From Gammaproteobacteria bacterium MedPE (GTDB taxonomy: Bacteria; Pseudomonadota; Gammaproteobacteria; Enterobacterales; Psychrobiaceae): a stretch of 40,708 nucleotides of DNA. The stretch covers positions 1 to 40,708 of the forward strand of contig MPDF01000015.1 in NCBI GenBank assembly GCA_001874365.1. The letters run 5' to 3'. Below, one piece after another: positions 7,721-17,393 of this stretch (positions within the stretch are counted from its first letter, which is position 1; each line of letters starts with the position of its first letter). A program made the position numbers and the translations under genes. The notes beneath the pieces are model-generated. The model did not search any database and was not told where the DNA came from. It saw only the letters and a program-made list of their open reading frames with translations.

Positions 7721-9085
7721 ATGAGTTCTCATAAAATTTTAGTTGTCGAAGATGATGCCGGCTTACGCGAAGCGCTTGTCGATACATTAATGCTTGGTGG
7801 TTATGAATGTGTTGAGTGTGAAAGCGGCGAAGAAGCATTATTAACGTTAAAAACAACGCCAGTGTCTATGGTCGTATCTGATGTGCAAATGGGTGGCATG
7901 TCGGGATTATCTTTGTTAAGAAGTATCAAGCTCAAATGGCCTGAATTACCCATGTTGTTAATGACTGCTTATGCCACTATCGACGATGCTGTTAGCGCTA
8001 TGCGTGATGGCGCATCAGATTATATGGCTAAACCATTTGCCCCTGAAGTATTGCTTAATTTAGTCAGCCGTTATCTACCTGTACCAACGATTGAAACAAA
8101 TGATCCTGTCATTGGCGATCCCAAATCTGTCGAATTATTGGCGCTGGCGAAGAAAGTTGCCCAGAGTGACGCGTCAGTGATGATCAGCGGTCCATCAGGC
8201 TCTGGTAAAGAAGTCTTAAGTCAATACATTCATAATCAGTCTAAGCGTAGTGAGCAGCCATTTGTTGCAATCAACTGTGCAGCGATCCCTGAAAATATGC
8301 TTGAATCTACTTTATTTGGCTATGAAAAAGGGGCTTTTACTGGTGCACTTCAAGCTTGTCCTGGTAAATTTGAACAGGCGCAAGGTGGCACAATACTGCT
8401 TGATGAAATTACCGAAATGGATATTAACTTGCAGGCCAAATTACTTCGTGTCCTGCAAGAAAAAGAAGTTGAGCGCTTAGGCTCACGTAAAACAATTAAG
8501 CTTGATGTACGTGTGTTGGCAACGTCAAATCGTGATTTACGCCAATCAGTGAAAGACAAAGAGTTTCGCGAAGATTTATATTATCGTCTTAATGTATTCC
8601 CTCTCGCGTGGCCACATTTAAAAGAGCGCCGTGGTGATATCATCCCGTTGGCAGAATACTTATTGTCACGTCATTGGCAACAAGCAGGTCCTGTACCTGC
8701 CTATTCAACTGACGCTAAGTTGATGTTACAACGTCATACTTGGCCTGGTAATGTCCGTGAATTAGATAATGTGGTGCAGCGCGCGCTCATTTTGAGTAAT
8801 GGCGAAGAAGTTGCAGCCAGTGATTTAATTATTGAATCCGTTGAAGATAATCAAGAAAATGTGGTTGATGAAGCACCTTCGATGACGGCTATTCCTGGTA
8901 ACATCGTAAACAATGACTTGTTAGGGAATGAGCTTAAGCAACAAGAGAATCAGATAATCATTGATACGTTGGCGGCGTGTAATGGTTCACGTAAAGCCGT
9001 TGCTGAAAAACTCGGTATTAGTCCACGAACCCTGCGATATAAACTTGCAAAAATTCGTGAGCAAGGAATTGAGTTGCCCGCATAA
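7721..9085 (+). CDS. flrC: Flagellar response regulator FlrC (sigma54 activator, FleR family)
   Basis: FlrC, when phosphorylated by FlrB, activates the later sigma54-dependent flagellar genes. The 454-residue protein has a receiver domain (about 1-120) with acidic pair Asp11/Asp12 near VVEDD, phospho-acceptor Asp54 (VVSDVQM), Thr82 and Lys104. The AAA+ domain (about 128-365) carries Walker A GPSGSGKE (157-164), GAFTGA (204-209) and Walker B GTILLDEI (223-230). A Fis-type helix-turn-helix (about 410-450) includes GSRKAVAEKLGISPRTLRYK. Asp54 is also the residue used in Vibrio cholerae FlrC. It is the last gene of flrBC, followed by a strong terminator. Confidence 0.96.
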   Translation: MSSHKILVVEDDAGLREALVDTLMLGGYECVECESGEEALLTLKTTPVSMVVSDVQMGGMSGLSLLRSIKLKWPELPMLLMTAYATIDDAVSAMRDGASDYMAKPFAPEVLLNLVSRYLPVPTIETNDPVIGDPKSVELLALAKKVAQSDASVMISGPSGSGKEVLSQYIHNQSKRSEQPFVAINCAAIPENMLESTLFGYEKGAFTGALQACPGKFEQAQGGTILLDEITEMDINLQAKLLRVLQEKEVERLGSRKTIKLDVRVLATSNRDLRQSVKDKEFREDLYYRLNVFPLAWPHLKERRGDIIPLAEYLLSRHWQQAGPVPAYSTDAKLMLQRHTWPGNVRELDNVVQRALILSNGEEVAASDLIIESVEDNQENVVDEAPSMTAIPGNIVNNDLLGNELKQQENQIIIDTLAACNGSRKAVAEKLGISPRTLRYKLAKIREQGIELPA

Positions 9086-9106
9086 CTTAAAATATAACAA
9101 CACCTT

Positions 9107-9142
9107 AAAGCAGATTTGAACTAGCGTTTAAGTCTGCTTTTT
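9107..9142 (+). terminator. Terminator after flrBC
   Basis: AAAGCAGA (9107-9114) pairs with TCTGCTTT (9133-9140). The stem continues inward as TTTGAAC/GTTTAAG with two G-U pairs, closed by a TAGC loop and followed by extra Ts. It separates flrBC from the fliE promoter 16 nt downstream. Confidence 0.85.
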
Positions 9143-9157
9143 CGTGCTTTCAATTTT

Positions 9158-9172
9158 TGGCAAGGTAATTGC
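9158..9172 (+). promoter_or_regulatory. sigma54 promoter of the fliE operon
   Basis: TTGGCAA-N5-TTGC, with GG at 9159-9160 and GC at 9171-9172, 10 nt apart. The predicted start is near 9184, about 52 nt before fliE. Confidence 0.8.
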
Positions 9173-9197
9173 TTTATCTGTCATAAATAACGCAATT

Positions 9198-9211
9198 GCC
9201 AAAAAATTGTC
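9198..9211. promoter_or_regulatory. Weak FlrA-box-like site in the fliE leader
   Basis: GCCAAAAAATTGTC keeps the dyad spacing of the FleQ consensus but differs at three defined positions. It lies about 14-27 nt downstream of the predicted start, similar to FleQ sites placed downstream of some Pseudomonas flagellar promoters. On its own it is suggestive only. Confidence 0.3.
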
Positions 9212-9235
9212 GTTTCAATATTTGGGAGCACAGCC

Positions 9236-9595
9236 ATGAACATCAATACAAATTCAAATGCCATGTTAAGCAACATGCAAAACATGATTGCTAAAGCACA
9301 GATGCAAACGCCAGGTATCAACCAACCAAACATGGGCAATATTGAAACACGTCAGGTTACCCAAACCAACGGCAGTGATTTTGCTAGCATGTTAAAGAGT
9401 GCTGTTGACAACGTTAATGGTTTGCAAAAACACTCAAAAGCACTACAAACGGCTGTTGAAATGGGCGACCGTAGTGTGAGCATTTCTGATGCGATGATTG
9501 CCTCTCAAAAATCAAGCGTAGCCTTTAGTGCAACAGTTGAAGTTAGAAATAAATTCGTTGAAGCCTATAAAGAAATCATGAGCATGCCTGTTTAG
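9236..9595 (+). CDS. fliE: Flagellar hook-basal body protein FliE
   Basis: FliE joins the MS ring to the proximal rod and is the first rod protein exported. The 119-residue protein is slightly long because of an Asn/Met/Gln-rich N-terminus. From about residue 45 it shows the family pattern: DFASMLKSAVDNVNGLQKHS, VEMGDRSVSISDAMIASQKS, and the C-terminal VRNKFVEAYKEIMSMPV. A GGGAG site precedes the ATG. It opens the fliEFGHIJ operon under the sigma54 promoter at 9158, and 91 nt separate it from fliF. Confidence 0.95.
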   Translation: MNINTNSNAMLSNMQNMIAKAQMQTPGINQPNMGNIETRQVTQTNGSDFASMLKSAVDNVNGLQKHSKALQTAVEMGDRSVSISDAMIASQKSSVAFSATVEVRNKFVEAYKEIMSMPV

Positions 9596-9686
9596 TAAAT
9601 TTTGTTAGGTAAAGTCTTTTAAATTATGACATTATTAGCAAGATAGACGATGTCTACGTAATTTTTAAATTTTGGAAGGTAATCCT

Positions 9687-11423
9687 GTGAGTCAAGCGAG
9701 TGAATCGACAGATATGATGGTGTCAGACGACCAACATCCCATCACAACTTCAAATACCGCGTTACCCGACGAAAAGACTGGTGCTTTTTCTGGTTTAGGT
9801 GATGGCGAAACTATGCGCCAAATCGTTATGGTTGTTGCACTGACAGTCTGTTTAGCATTAGCTGTAATGGTTGTTTTTTGGGCGCAAGAACCTGAGTATC
9901 GACCGCTAGGGAAAATGAATACAGAAGAGTTTACTACGACGCTAGACTTTCTTGATCAAAATAAATTTGAGTACAAAACTGAAAACCGTGAAATTCTGGT
10001 CACTCAAGACGACTACCAAAAGATTAAACTTGCCCTTGTAAGAGCTGGCATGGATGCGGCGCCAGCAAATGGTGACGATATCTTGATGCAAGATATGGGG
10101 TTTGGTGTATCACAGCGCTTAGAGCGAGAACGCCTCAAACACAGCCGAGAAAAACAATTAGCGAGTGCTATTAGTGAACTTAAAAATGTCTCACGCGCTC
10201 GTGTATTGTTGGCTATTCCTAAAGAAAATGTATTTTCTCGTCGTGACAAAAAAGCAAGTGCGACAGTAGTCGTGACGCTTAATCGTGGACGTCAGTTAAC
10301 GCAGGGTGAAGTTGATAGTATTGTTGATATCGTATCCTCTGCAGTACCTTCACTTGAACCTGGGCGTGTATCTATTGCCGATCAAGCGGGTCGTTCATTA
10401 AAATCGGGTAATGAAGATCCGTCGAGTATTCGTAGTCGCAAAGAGTTTGAGCAAGAAAAGAAACAAGAAAGTGCCTATTTATCTAAGATTGACACGATTT
10501 TAATTCCCGTTGTTGGGTTAGGAAACTACACGGCACAAGTTGATGTTTCGATGGACTTTACTGCTGTTGAAGAAACGCAGCAACGTTATAACCCTGATTT
10601 ACCAGCCATTCGAAGTGAACGAACTTCTGAAAATAGTAACGTCGGTAATGTCATTAGTGGTGTTGCTGGCGCGTTAAGTAACCAGCCGCCACTTGAATCA
10701 GAGATTCCTCAGCAAGTGAGTGAGTTACAAGGTGGCGAAAGCGGAAATGGCCAGCCTGGCCAATTTCAAAAAGAAGCTACTCGAAACTTTGAACTCGACA
10801 CGACGATTAGCCACATTCGTCAACAAGTTGGCATTATTAAGCGCATTAGTGTTTCTGTCGCCTTAGATTATAAAACGATGCCAGCAGCGGAAGGTGGAGA
10901 AACGACTCAAGCGCCTCGGACCGCTGAAGAGCTTGCAAACATTACACGACTCTTACAAGGCAGCATTGGTTTTAATCAAGCACGTGGTGATGTATTAGAA
11001 GTCGTAACAACTCAGTTTTACAAAGAAGAAATTGCAGCAGCTGCTGAATTACCGATGTGGGAACAGCCATGGTTCTGGAAGCTCGCAAAATTGGTGATCG
11101 GTGGTTTAGTCATTATTGCCATTATCATTTTCTTAGTTCGCCCAATGTTAAATCGTCTCATCTACCCTGATGCAGAAGAAGATAGCGATGAAATGAATGA
11201 AGATGATTTAGCTGACTTTGACGACCAATTTGCGTCTGATACGGTAGACATGTTGGCGGCATCTGATAGTGACTATACCTACGCAGATGATGGCTCAATT
11301 AAAATTCCGAACCTGCATAAAGACGATGACTTATTACGTGCAGTTCGAGCATTAGTCGCCAACGAACCAGATTTATCAATTCAGGTTGTTAAGAACTGGT
11401 TATATCAAGATAGTAATAAGTAA
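9687..11423 (+). CDS. fliF: Flagellar MS-ring protein FliF
   Basis: FliF forms the MS ring in the inner membrane, the base for rod, C-ring and export gate. I chose the GTG at 9687 because GGAAGG stands 7 nt upstream; the upstream TTG at 9672 would overlap that site. The 578-residue protein has a first membrane helix at about 40-62 (VMVVALTVCLALAVMVVFW), a periplasmic YscJ/FliF ring region with REKQLASAI and a proline/glutamine-rich loop near 340-370. A second helix follows at about 475-495 (LVIGGLVIIAIIIFLVRPML). The acidic C-terminal tail ends with a helix (PDLSIQVVKNWLYQD), the usual FliG-binding end. Only 10 nt separate it from fliG. Confidence 0.95.
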   Translation: MSQASESTDMMVSDDQHPITTSNTALPDEKTGAFSGLGDGETMRQIVMVVALTVCLALAVMVVFWAQEPEYRPLGKMNTEEFTTTLDFLDQNKFEYKTENREILVTQDDYQKIKLALVRAGMDAAPANGDDILMQDMGFGVSQRLERERLKHSREKQLASAISELKNVSRARVLLAIPKENVFSRRDKKASATVVVTLNRGRQLTQGEVDSIVDIVSSAVPSLEPGRVSIADQAGRSLKSGNEDPSSIRSRKEFEQEKKQESAYLSKIDTILIPVVGLGNYTAQVDVSMDFTAVEETQQRYNPDLPAIRSERTSENSNVGNVISGVAGALSNQPPLESEIPQQVSELQGGESGNGQPGQFQKEATRNFELDTTISHIRQQVGIIKRISVSVALDYKTMPAAEGGETTQAPRTAEELANITRLLQGSIGFNQARGDVLEVVTTQFYKEEIAAAAELPMWEQPWFWKLAKLVIGGLVIIAIIIFLVRPMLNRLIYPDAEEDSDEMNEDDLADFDDQFASDTVDMLAASDSDYTYADDGSIKIPNLHKDDDLLRAVRALVANEPDLSIQVVKNWLYQDSNK

Positions 11424-11433
11424 CGGATAAGAA

Positions 11434-12480
11434 ATGGCTGAAGAAATTGCAACTCAAGAAGAAAAAGAAGCGAGTTTTGACGCAAGTACCTTAACTGGTC
11501 TTGAAAAAACAGCGCTACTTTTATTAAGTCTCAAAGAAGAAGATGCGGCGAGCATTCTAAAATCTTTAGAGCCCAAAGAAGTCCAATATGTTGGTCAAGC
11601 TATGGCGGGGTTTGAAGATTTTACACCGGCAAAAGTACAAGCGGTACTTCGTCTGTTTTTAGATGATATTCAAGACTTATCGTCTATTGGTCTTAACTCT
11701 GAAGACTTTATCCGTAAAGCCTTAATTGAAGCCTTAGGTGAAGACAAAGCATCTAATATTATTGATCAAATTATCCTTGGTGGTAGTGCTAAAGGTCTTG
11801 AGTCACTTAAGTGGATGGATGCTAGACAGGTTGCTAATATCATCGTGAGTGAGCATCCGCAAATTCAAACTATCGTACTGTCTTATTTAGATCCTGAGCA
11901 ATCGGCAGAAATATTATCGCAATTTCCAGAGAAGATACGCTTAGATCTCATGATGCGAATCGCAAACCTTGAAGAAGTGCAGCCTGCTGCGTTACAAGAG
12001 CTAAATGACATCATGGAAAAACAATTTGCTGGTCAAGCTGGTGCACAAGCTGCGAAAATGGGTGGCTTGAAATCTGCGGCTAACATTATGAACTACCTAG
12101 ACAACAACGTTGAAGGCCAATTAATGGACTCTATTCGTGATACAGACGAAGAGATGGCACAAAAACTTCAAGATCTTATGTTTGTCTTTGAAAATCTTAT
12201 TGATGTTGATGATCGCGGCGTTCAAGCAATCTTGCGCGATGTCCAAACTGACGATCTCATGAAGGCGCTTAAAGGTGCTGATGAGGCTCTTAAAGACAAA
12301 TTCCTTAATAATATGTCAAAACGTGCAGCAGAAATGTTGGTTGATGATCTTGAAGCCATGGGGCCAATTCGTGTAAGTGAAGTGGAAGTGGCTCAGAAAG
12401 AAATCTTGGCGGTGGCAACTCGCTTAGCTGATTCAGGCGAAATTATGCTTGGCGGCGGCGGTGGCGACGAGTTCTTGTAA
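11434..12480 (+). CDS. fliG: Flagellar motor switch protein FliG
   Basis: FliG is the C-ring subunit that contacts FliF above and the stator for torque. The 348-residue length is typical. The N-terminal domain begins near LTGLEKTALLLLSL and binds FliF. The middle domain has the conserved EHPQ motif in IIVSEHPQIQTIVLSYL, which contacts FliM. The C-terminal domain carries VFENLIDVDDRGVQAILRDV with charged residues of the torque helix, then KRAAEMLVDDLEAMGPIRVS. The tail is a Gly-rich GGGGGDEFL. It lies between fliF and fliH in the usual order. Confidence 0.97.
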   Translation: MAEEIATQEEKEASFDASTLTGLEKTALLLLSLKEEDAASILKSLEPKEVQYVGQAMAGFEDFTPAKVQAVLRLFLDDIQDLSSIGLNSEDFIRKALIEALGEDKASNIIDQIILGGSAKGLESLKWMDARQVANIIVSEHPQIQTIVLSYLDPEQSAEILSQFPEKIRLDLMMRIANLEEVQPAALQELNDIMEKQFAGQAGAQAAKMGGLKSAANIMNYLDNNVEGQLMDSIRDTDEEMAQKLQDLMFVFENLIDVDDRGVQAILRDVQTDDLMKALKGADEALKDKFLNNMSKRAAEMLVDDLEAMGPIRVSEVEVAQKEILAVATRLADSGEIMLGGGGGDEFL

Positions 12481-12501
12481 TTGAGTAATTGAGGACTAAT
12501 T

Positions 12502-13446
12502 ATGTCGAGTGAAGTTTATAAGCCAACAGATGAAGAGCTAGAGCTGTTAAAACGTTGGTATGCACCTGATGTTAGTAAAGAAGTTGATAAAGATCGCACT
12601 AATGCGTTTAGAATGAATGTTGCGAATTTATCAACGCCAGAGCCTGTTGCTGTAGAATCTGCCGATGATGAAGAGAGCAATACATTATCTGCACAAGCCT
12701 TAGAAGAAATAACTCAGCAAGCACAAGAGCAAGGTTATCAAGACGGTTTAACCAAAGGTAAAGAAGAAGGTTTATTACAGGGACATCAAGAAGGCTATGA
12801 TCAAGGATTAGTGCAAGGTATCGAAGACGGCACCGCACAAGGTCTTGAACAAGCACAGCCTCAAATCGCGCAACGGGTTGCAATTATTGATGCAATGATT
12901 GCCAAGTTACAACAGCCATTATCAAACCAAGATAAAGCCGTAGAGTCTGCCTTAGTTGAACTTGCATTAACCCTAGCTAAGAAAATTGTCCACGTTGAAA
13001 TATCTCAAAATAAACAACCAGTTATTCAATCTGTCAGTGAAGGCATTAAAGTGATTGGCAGTGAAAGCGCCGTTAATTTACATGTTAATCCGCAAGATTT
13101 AGATATCATTGAAAACTTATTTGGTGAACAAAAAAACGAGAAAACTCGCTTAACAATTGCTTCTGATCCTACCTTAAATATAGGTGATTGTTACCTAGAA
13201 ACGACCAATAGTTCTGTCTCATTAAATCTAGAAGAGCGAATCAATCAAGTATTTGATGATTTTAATAATAATGCAACGCCTGAGTATGAGCAGATTCCTC
13301 AAGATGTTGTTGAACAAAGTGGCGCAACATCGGCGATGGCAGGTAATGGTAGTGAGCAACAATCCATTGACAGTAGTGATGACAATTTAAAGCAAAGTCA
13401 GCCAGATGATATCGCCAGTTCCTCAAGTGAAGAATCTGATGTCTGA
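12502..13446 (+). CDS. fliH: Flagellar assembly protein FliH
   Basis: FliH binds the ATPase FliI, keeps it inactive as a heterotrimer and ties it to the C-ring. The 314-residue protein has an N-terminal Trp/Tyr segment ([10 protein letters not shown], about 14-23). A Gly-repeat helix follows with glycines at every fourth residue from 78 to 114. The conserved C-terminal FliH domain (about 130-245) includes [16 protein letters not shown] and INQVFDDF. The tail (about 255-314) is low-complexity, rich in Ser, Asp and Gln. It overlaps fliI by 8 nt, which implies translational coupling. Confidence 0.9.
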   Translation: MSSEVYKPTDEELELLKRWYAPDVSKEVDKDRTNAFRMNVANLSTPEPVAVESADDEESNTLSAQALEEITQQAQEQGYQDGLTKGKEEGLLQGHQEGYDQGLVQGIEDGTAQGLEQAQPQIAQRVAIIDAMIAKLQQPLSNQDKAVESALVELALTLAKKIVHVEISQNKQPVIQSVSEGIKVIGSESAVNLHVNPQDLDIIENLFGEQKNEKTRLTIASDPTLNIGDCYLETTNSSVSLNLEERINQVFDDFNNNATPEYEQIPQDVVEQSGATSAMAGNGSEQQSIDSSDDNLKQSQPDDIASSSSEESDV

Positions 13447-14782
13447 GTCTATTCCTATGGTGGATTGGGTTAAACAACTTGGAAAATACAACGATCAAGT
13501 TAATCAATTCCAACCAGTGATGGCGGGGAAATTGAAGCGCGTTGTTGGTCTAACAATGGAGGCGATAGGTTGCCGTGCGCCGGTTGGTAGCCAGTGTAGC
13601 GTTGAAACGCTTACCGGAAATATTAACGCTGAAGTCGTCGGTTTTAGTGACGATATTCTCTATCTAATGCCGAGCGAAGAGATTCATGGGGTCTTACCGG
13701 GGGCAAAAGTACAACCATTAAATCAACAGCAAGGTTTACCTATTGGCCTTGAGTTATTAGGACGTGTTATTAATGGCATCGGTGAACCGCTTGATGGTTT
13801 AGGGCCTATTAAAACGAGTGCAAAGGTGTCCGGAAAGGCAACGCCAATTAATCCATTAGCACGCCGACCAATCTCTAAACCACTGGATGTAGGGATCAGA
13901 GCAATAAATACCTTAATGACTGTGGGGAAAGGTCAGCGAATGGGGCTGTTTGCTGGCTCAGGTGTCGGTAAAAGTGTGCTGCTCGGCATGATGACTCGTG
14001 GTACTAGTGCTGATGTTATCGTGGTGGGCTTAGTTGGTGAGCGTGGTCGTGAAGTCAAAGAGTTTATTGAAGAAATTTTAGGTGAAGATGGCCGACAACG
14101 TTCTGTTGTTGTGGCTGCGCCTGCCGATACATCGCCGTTAATGCGTTTAAAAGCTTGTGAAACGTCAGTGACTATCGCTGAGTATTTTCGCGATCAAGGA
14201 ATGGAAGTATTATTGTTAATGGACTCGCTGACACGCTTTGCACAAGCGCAACGAGAAATTGCGCTTGCTATTGGTGAACCGCCTGCCACCAAAGGATACC
14301 CGCCATCGGTATTCGCCAAACTTCCTCAGTTGGTTGAACGGGCAGGTAATGGTGCTGATGGGCAAGGATCAATTACTGCATTTTATACTGTGTTAACGGA
14401 AGGGGATGACCTACAAGATCCGATTGCGGACTCATCACGAGCGATATTAGATGGCCATATTGTATTGTCACGTCGATTGGCGGAAGCTGGTCATTACCCC
14501 GCCATTGACGTTGAAGCGTCAATTTCCCGTGTTATGCCAATGGTGGTCAGTGATGAGCACATGCAATATGCTCGTATGGTTAAACAAAACTATTCACTTT
14601 ATCAACAAAATAAAGATCTCATCGCCATTGGAGCCTATGTCGCAGGCGCGGATCCAAAAGTTGATAAGGCTATTCAATTTTATCCAGTCATTGAAGCATT
14701 TTGTCAGCAAACTATGAAAGAATCCCATCCTTATGACGAAGCGTTATTAGCGTTAACGCAACTTGGTCAAGCATTGCAATAA
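13439..14782 (+). CDS. fliI: Flagellum-specific ATPase FliI
   Basis: FliI hydrolyses ATP to help deliver substrates to the export gate. The start at 13439 overlaps the fliH stop and gives 447 residues; an in-frame ATG at 13406 would add 11 residues not expected in the family. The F1-beta-like core has Walker A AGSGVGKS (172-179), [13 protein letters not shown], the Walker B strand [18 protein letters not shown], and [14 protein letters not shown] typical of type III ATPases. The N-terminal domain (about 1-100) is the hexamerisation part. It is followed by fliJ with a 1-nt overlap. Confidence 0.97.
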   Translation: MSESIPMVDWVKQLGKYNDQVNQFQPVMAGKLKRVVGLTMEAIGCRAPVGSQCSVETLTGNINAEVVGFSDDILYLMPSEEIHGVLPGAKVQPLNQQQGLPIGLELLGRVINGIGEPLDGLGPIKTSAKVSGKATPINPLARRPISKPLDVGIRAINTLMTVGKGQRMGLFAGSGVGKSVLLGMMTRGTSADVIVVGLVGERGREVKEFIEEILGEDGRQRSVVVAAPADTSPLMRLKACETSVTIAEYFRDQGMEVLLLMDSLTRFAQAQREIALAIGEPPATKGYPPSVFAKLPQLVERAGNGADGQGSITAFYTVLTEGDDLQDPIADSSRAILDGHIVLSRRLAEAGHYPAIDVEASISRVMPMVVSDEHMQYARMVKQNYSLYQQNKDLIAIGAYVAGADPKVDKAIQFYPVIEAFCQQTMKESHPYDEALLALTQLGQALQ

Positions 14783-15228
14783 TGGCTAATGTTAAACAAC
14801 TAACCATTGTTCTTGATATGGCTCAGAAAAAAGAGCAAGATGCGCTTAAAGTCTTTAGCCAAGCACAACAGCAACTTAATCAACTTAAAGAACAAATGGA
14901 GTCACTGGTTCAGTATAAGCAAGACTATTTAGCGCAAATGAAGCCTGAAAATATTCACCAAGTTAGCGCTGATAAGCTTATTCGATTACAGGGGTTTCTC
15001 GCTCAGATCGATCAGTCGATATTTCAACAACGCGATGTTATTGCGAAAGCATCATTGGCGGTTGATGCAAGGCGTGAGGCATGGGCTAAAGCTAAGCAAT
15101 ATGCAGATTCCATCGTATTTCTTATTGATAAACAAAATAAGGAAGCCTTCTTAAAAGAAGACAAACATCAGCAAAAAATGGCAGATGAATTTGCCATGAT
15201 GTCTCATCACCGAAAAAGACAGCGTTAA
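14782..15228 (+). CDS. fliJ: Flagellar export protein FliJ
   Basis: FliJ is the stalk-like coiled coil inside the FliI ring, contacting FlhA. The 148-residue protein is almost entirely helical and rich in Gln, Lys and Ala, with heptad-like patterns (KEQDALKVFSQAQQQLNQLK; SADKLIRLQGFLAQIDQSI). Identification rests on position, length and coiled-coil character, since the family is poorly conserved. Its ATG shares one base with the fliI stop. It closes the fliEFGHIJ block; a gap of 165 nt follows. Confidence 0.88.
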   Translation: MANVKQLTIVLDMAQKKEQDALKVFSQAQQQLNQLKEQMESLVQYKQDYLAQMKPENIHQVSADKLIRLQGFLAQIDQSIFQQRDVIAKASLAVDARREAWAKAKQYADSIVFLIDKQNKEAFLKEDKHQQKMADEFAMMSHHRKRQR

Positions 15229-15249
15229 TCAACCTTTCTAATTTCATAG

Positions 15250-15264
15250 TGGCTCAATAATTGC
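15250..15264 (+). promoter_or_regulatory. Candidate sigma54 promoter of fliK
   Basis: TGGCTC-N5-TTGC, with GG at 15251-15252 and GC at 15263-15264 spaced by 10 nt. It departs from TGGCAC at one base. The predicted start is near 15276. No FlrA-like box is obvious nearby, so it may answer to FlrC. Confidence 0.5.
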
Positions 15265-15285
15265 TTTTATATTTTTCACAAATCA

Positions 15286-15314
15286 GTTTATTTCTAACGA
15301 AAATGGAAATAAAC
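15286..15314 (+). other. AT-rich hairpin in the fliK leader
   Basis: GTTTATTTC (15286-15294) and GAAATAAAC (15306-15314) are exact complements across an 11-nt loop. It lies about 10 nt after the predicted fliK start site. A second small dyad GTCA-TTC-TGAC (15360-15370) lies just before the ribosome site. The function of both is unknown. Confidence 0.4.
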
Positions 15315-15393
15315 GTCCTGTGTATTAAGTAAATTATTGTTTATTAGTGTTTTAAATTTGTCATTCTGACTTTATGAGCAAGGATATAGTCTT

Positions 15394-17262
15394 TTGGAAT
15401 CATTTAATTTTATCAATTTAAATGCCAGTGTCGATAATACGGCAACTTTTGCCGCATCGTCAGCGTCGTCTACTGCACTTCATGGGGAAGTAAGTGGCCA
15501 AGCACAACAATTTAAAGCGGCAAATGCATTAACTTTTAACGATCATTTGAATCAATCAATTGAATTTTCTAAAGTTAAATCTGAAGACACAACTGATGAC
15601 AAAACTAAAGCGTTAGTTGAGCAGCTGATGCGTTTGTTAAAAAGTGAACGGTCGCCGAAAATGTCAAACGATGATATTAGTGCTACCAAAGAGCTCGAAA
15701 AATCTAATCCAACAGACTCGTTAAGCAACGCTGATAGCTCAGATATTGATGATACAAACAATGTGTTAGCGAAACTTGAAGCGATTATTGCTAGTTTAAC
15801 ACCGTCAAAAAGTGAACAGCTTTCTCACGCATTAGCTGAAATAAAAGCACTTAATGACGAATTTAATTTGGAGCAACAATTAGAAAAATTACAGTCGTTT
15901 AATGGTGAACTAAACGATAACGATACGCTTGCGATTGATGAGCTTGATTCGATAATTAATGACGTTAGCAATTTGTTGTCAACGTTTGAGTCGCTTCAAA
16001 ATAGGGCCAAATTAAATGAAAAGCTGTCAAGTGAGGAGCTCGCAACTGAGTTAGCGCAATTACGAGCGCGAATTGAATCGTTGAATGTAGACGATGTAAC
16101 ACTAGCTGAGATTAAAGGCAACGTAGAGCAACTCATCAATGTTACGAATGAATACCTGTCAGAAGCGCAAGATTCAACATTAGAAAACAAGCTATCTCAG
16201 GAAGTTCTACCGCAGACGGTGATGCAAAGCGGGGCAGAAGTCGTTCAAGACACGACAATCAGTGATAATAAAGAACTCCTTAGCGATAAGTTGCAAACAT
16301 TAATTAATGAGTTACCAGATAAACAACGTCAACAACTATTTAATTTTATCTCTGAAAAAAATGAGCCGATTGTTGTTAATTCACAGTCAGCTAAACAAAT
16401 GCTCGCGCAGATAGAAGGAAGTCGAGCTAGCCTGCAGCAAGTCAATCAAACTGATGCTCAGATCGATGAGTCAGCTAAAAATGCTGCCTCAGTAGAATCA
16501 TCAATGGAAGGAGCTGACAGTGATACAGTTATTGCTGGGCGTGATAATGCCGTTGCTAGACTTCACAATGAAAGCGAAAAGAAAATCAACGTAAAAACAG
16601 CGCCAATGACAAGTGAACGAGAATTCGTGAAAGGTGATGTTGTCGTGGAACAAGATAAGCCTGTACCATCCAAAGTTGATGCGTTAGTCGCGCAATTAGA
16701 ATCGAGTTTTCGTAATAGTTCAGCAAGCATGACGCCCGCAGAGTCCTCTGTAAGTGGTGCCGCTAGAGTGGAGCAACAAGTCGCAAAGGAGTTTGCGTCA
16801 AGTCAATTAACCGCAAATAAAACACCGGAAACATTGGCACAGCGAATTACCTTGAACGATAACAGTATGGCGTCTCAGCAACTAAAAGAGCATATGACGA
16901 TGATGGCTCGTGGTGGCATAAATCATGTAGTCATGAATTTAGATCCGGAAGAGCTTGGCGCTATGTCTGTTCGAATTGTGATGCAGCAAGATCAAATGAA
17001 TGTGCAATTTCAAGTTAGCAATCCTCAAGCAAAAGATATGCTAGAGCAAGCGATGGCTAAGCTTAAAGAGTCGTTACAAGAGCAAGGAATTGAGTTAAAC
17101 CAAAGTGATGTCAAAGAACAAAATCAGCAACAAAAAGATTCTCAGCAAGCTCAGCAGTCGAATTTATTCGGTGAGCAAGGAGATTTTGACGGTGAAGATA
17201 TTGAGCCAGTGACCTTGATTTTGAACAAACAATCAGCCAACGGTATTGATTATTACGCGTAA
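15394..17262 (+). CDS. fliK: Flagellar hook-length control protein FliK
   Basis: FliK is a secreted ruler that measures hook length and then switches FlhB from hook to filament substrates. The start is a TTG preceded 9 nt upstream by AAGGA; an ATG at 15374 is in another frame and soon stops. At 622 residues it is long. Residues 1-490 are low-complexity, acidic, Ser/Asn/Gln-rich and probably disordered. The compact C-terminal Flg_hook domain (about 495-580) has VVMNLDPEELGAMSVRIVMQ and NPQAKDMLEQAMAKLKESLQ. The end is Gln-rich. A candidate sigma54 promoter at 15250 may start this unit. Confidence 0.9.
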   Translation: MESFNFINLNASVDNTATFAASSASSTALHGEVSGQAQQFKAANALTFNDHLNQSIEFSKVKSEDTTDDKTKALVEQLMRLLKSERSPKMSNDDISATKELEKSNPTDSLSNADSSDIDDTNNVLAKLEAIIASLTPSKSEQLSHALAEIKALNDEFNLEQQLEKLQSFNGELNDNDTLAIDELDSIINDVSNLLSTFESLQNRAKLNEKLSSEELATELAQLRARIESLNVDDVTLAEIKGNVEQLINVTNEYLSEAQDSTLENKLSQEVLPQTVMQSGAEVVQDTTISDNKELLSDKLQTLINELPDKQRQQLFNFISEKNEPIVVNSQSAKQMLAQIEGSRASLQQVNQTDAQIDESAKNAASVESSMEGADSDTVIAGRDNAVARLHNESEKKINVKTAPMTSEREFVKGDVVVEQDKPVPSKVDALVAQLESSFRNSSASMTPAESSVSGAARVEQQVAKEFASSQLTANKTPETLAQRITLNDNSMASQQLKEHMTMMARGGINHVVMNLDPEELGAMSVRIVMQQDQMNVQFQVSNPQAKDMLEQAMAKLKESLQEQGIELNQSDVKEQNQQQKDSQQAQQSNLFGEQGDFDGEDIEPVTLILNKQSANGIDYYA

Positions 17263-17393
17263 CAGGTATGTTTTATAGGATAATTGATTGTTGTGTGGTA
17301 GCTTTAAATCGATGATTTATCACGGGTTCAATTGCTTAACAGAGAGTGTTAGGATCAGTGGTTTAGAAATAGTTTTTGTGAAGGAATGTAAAT

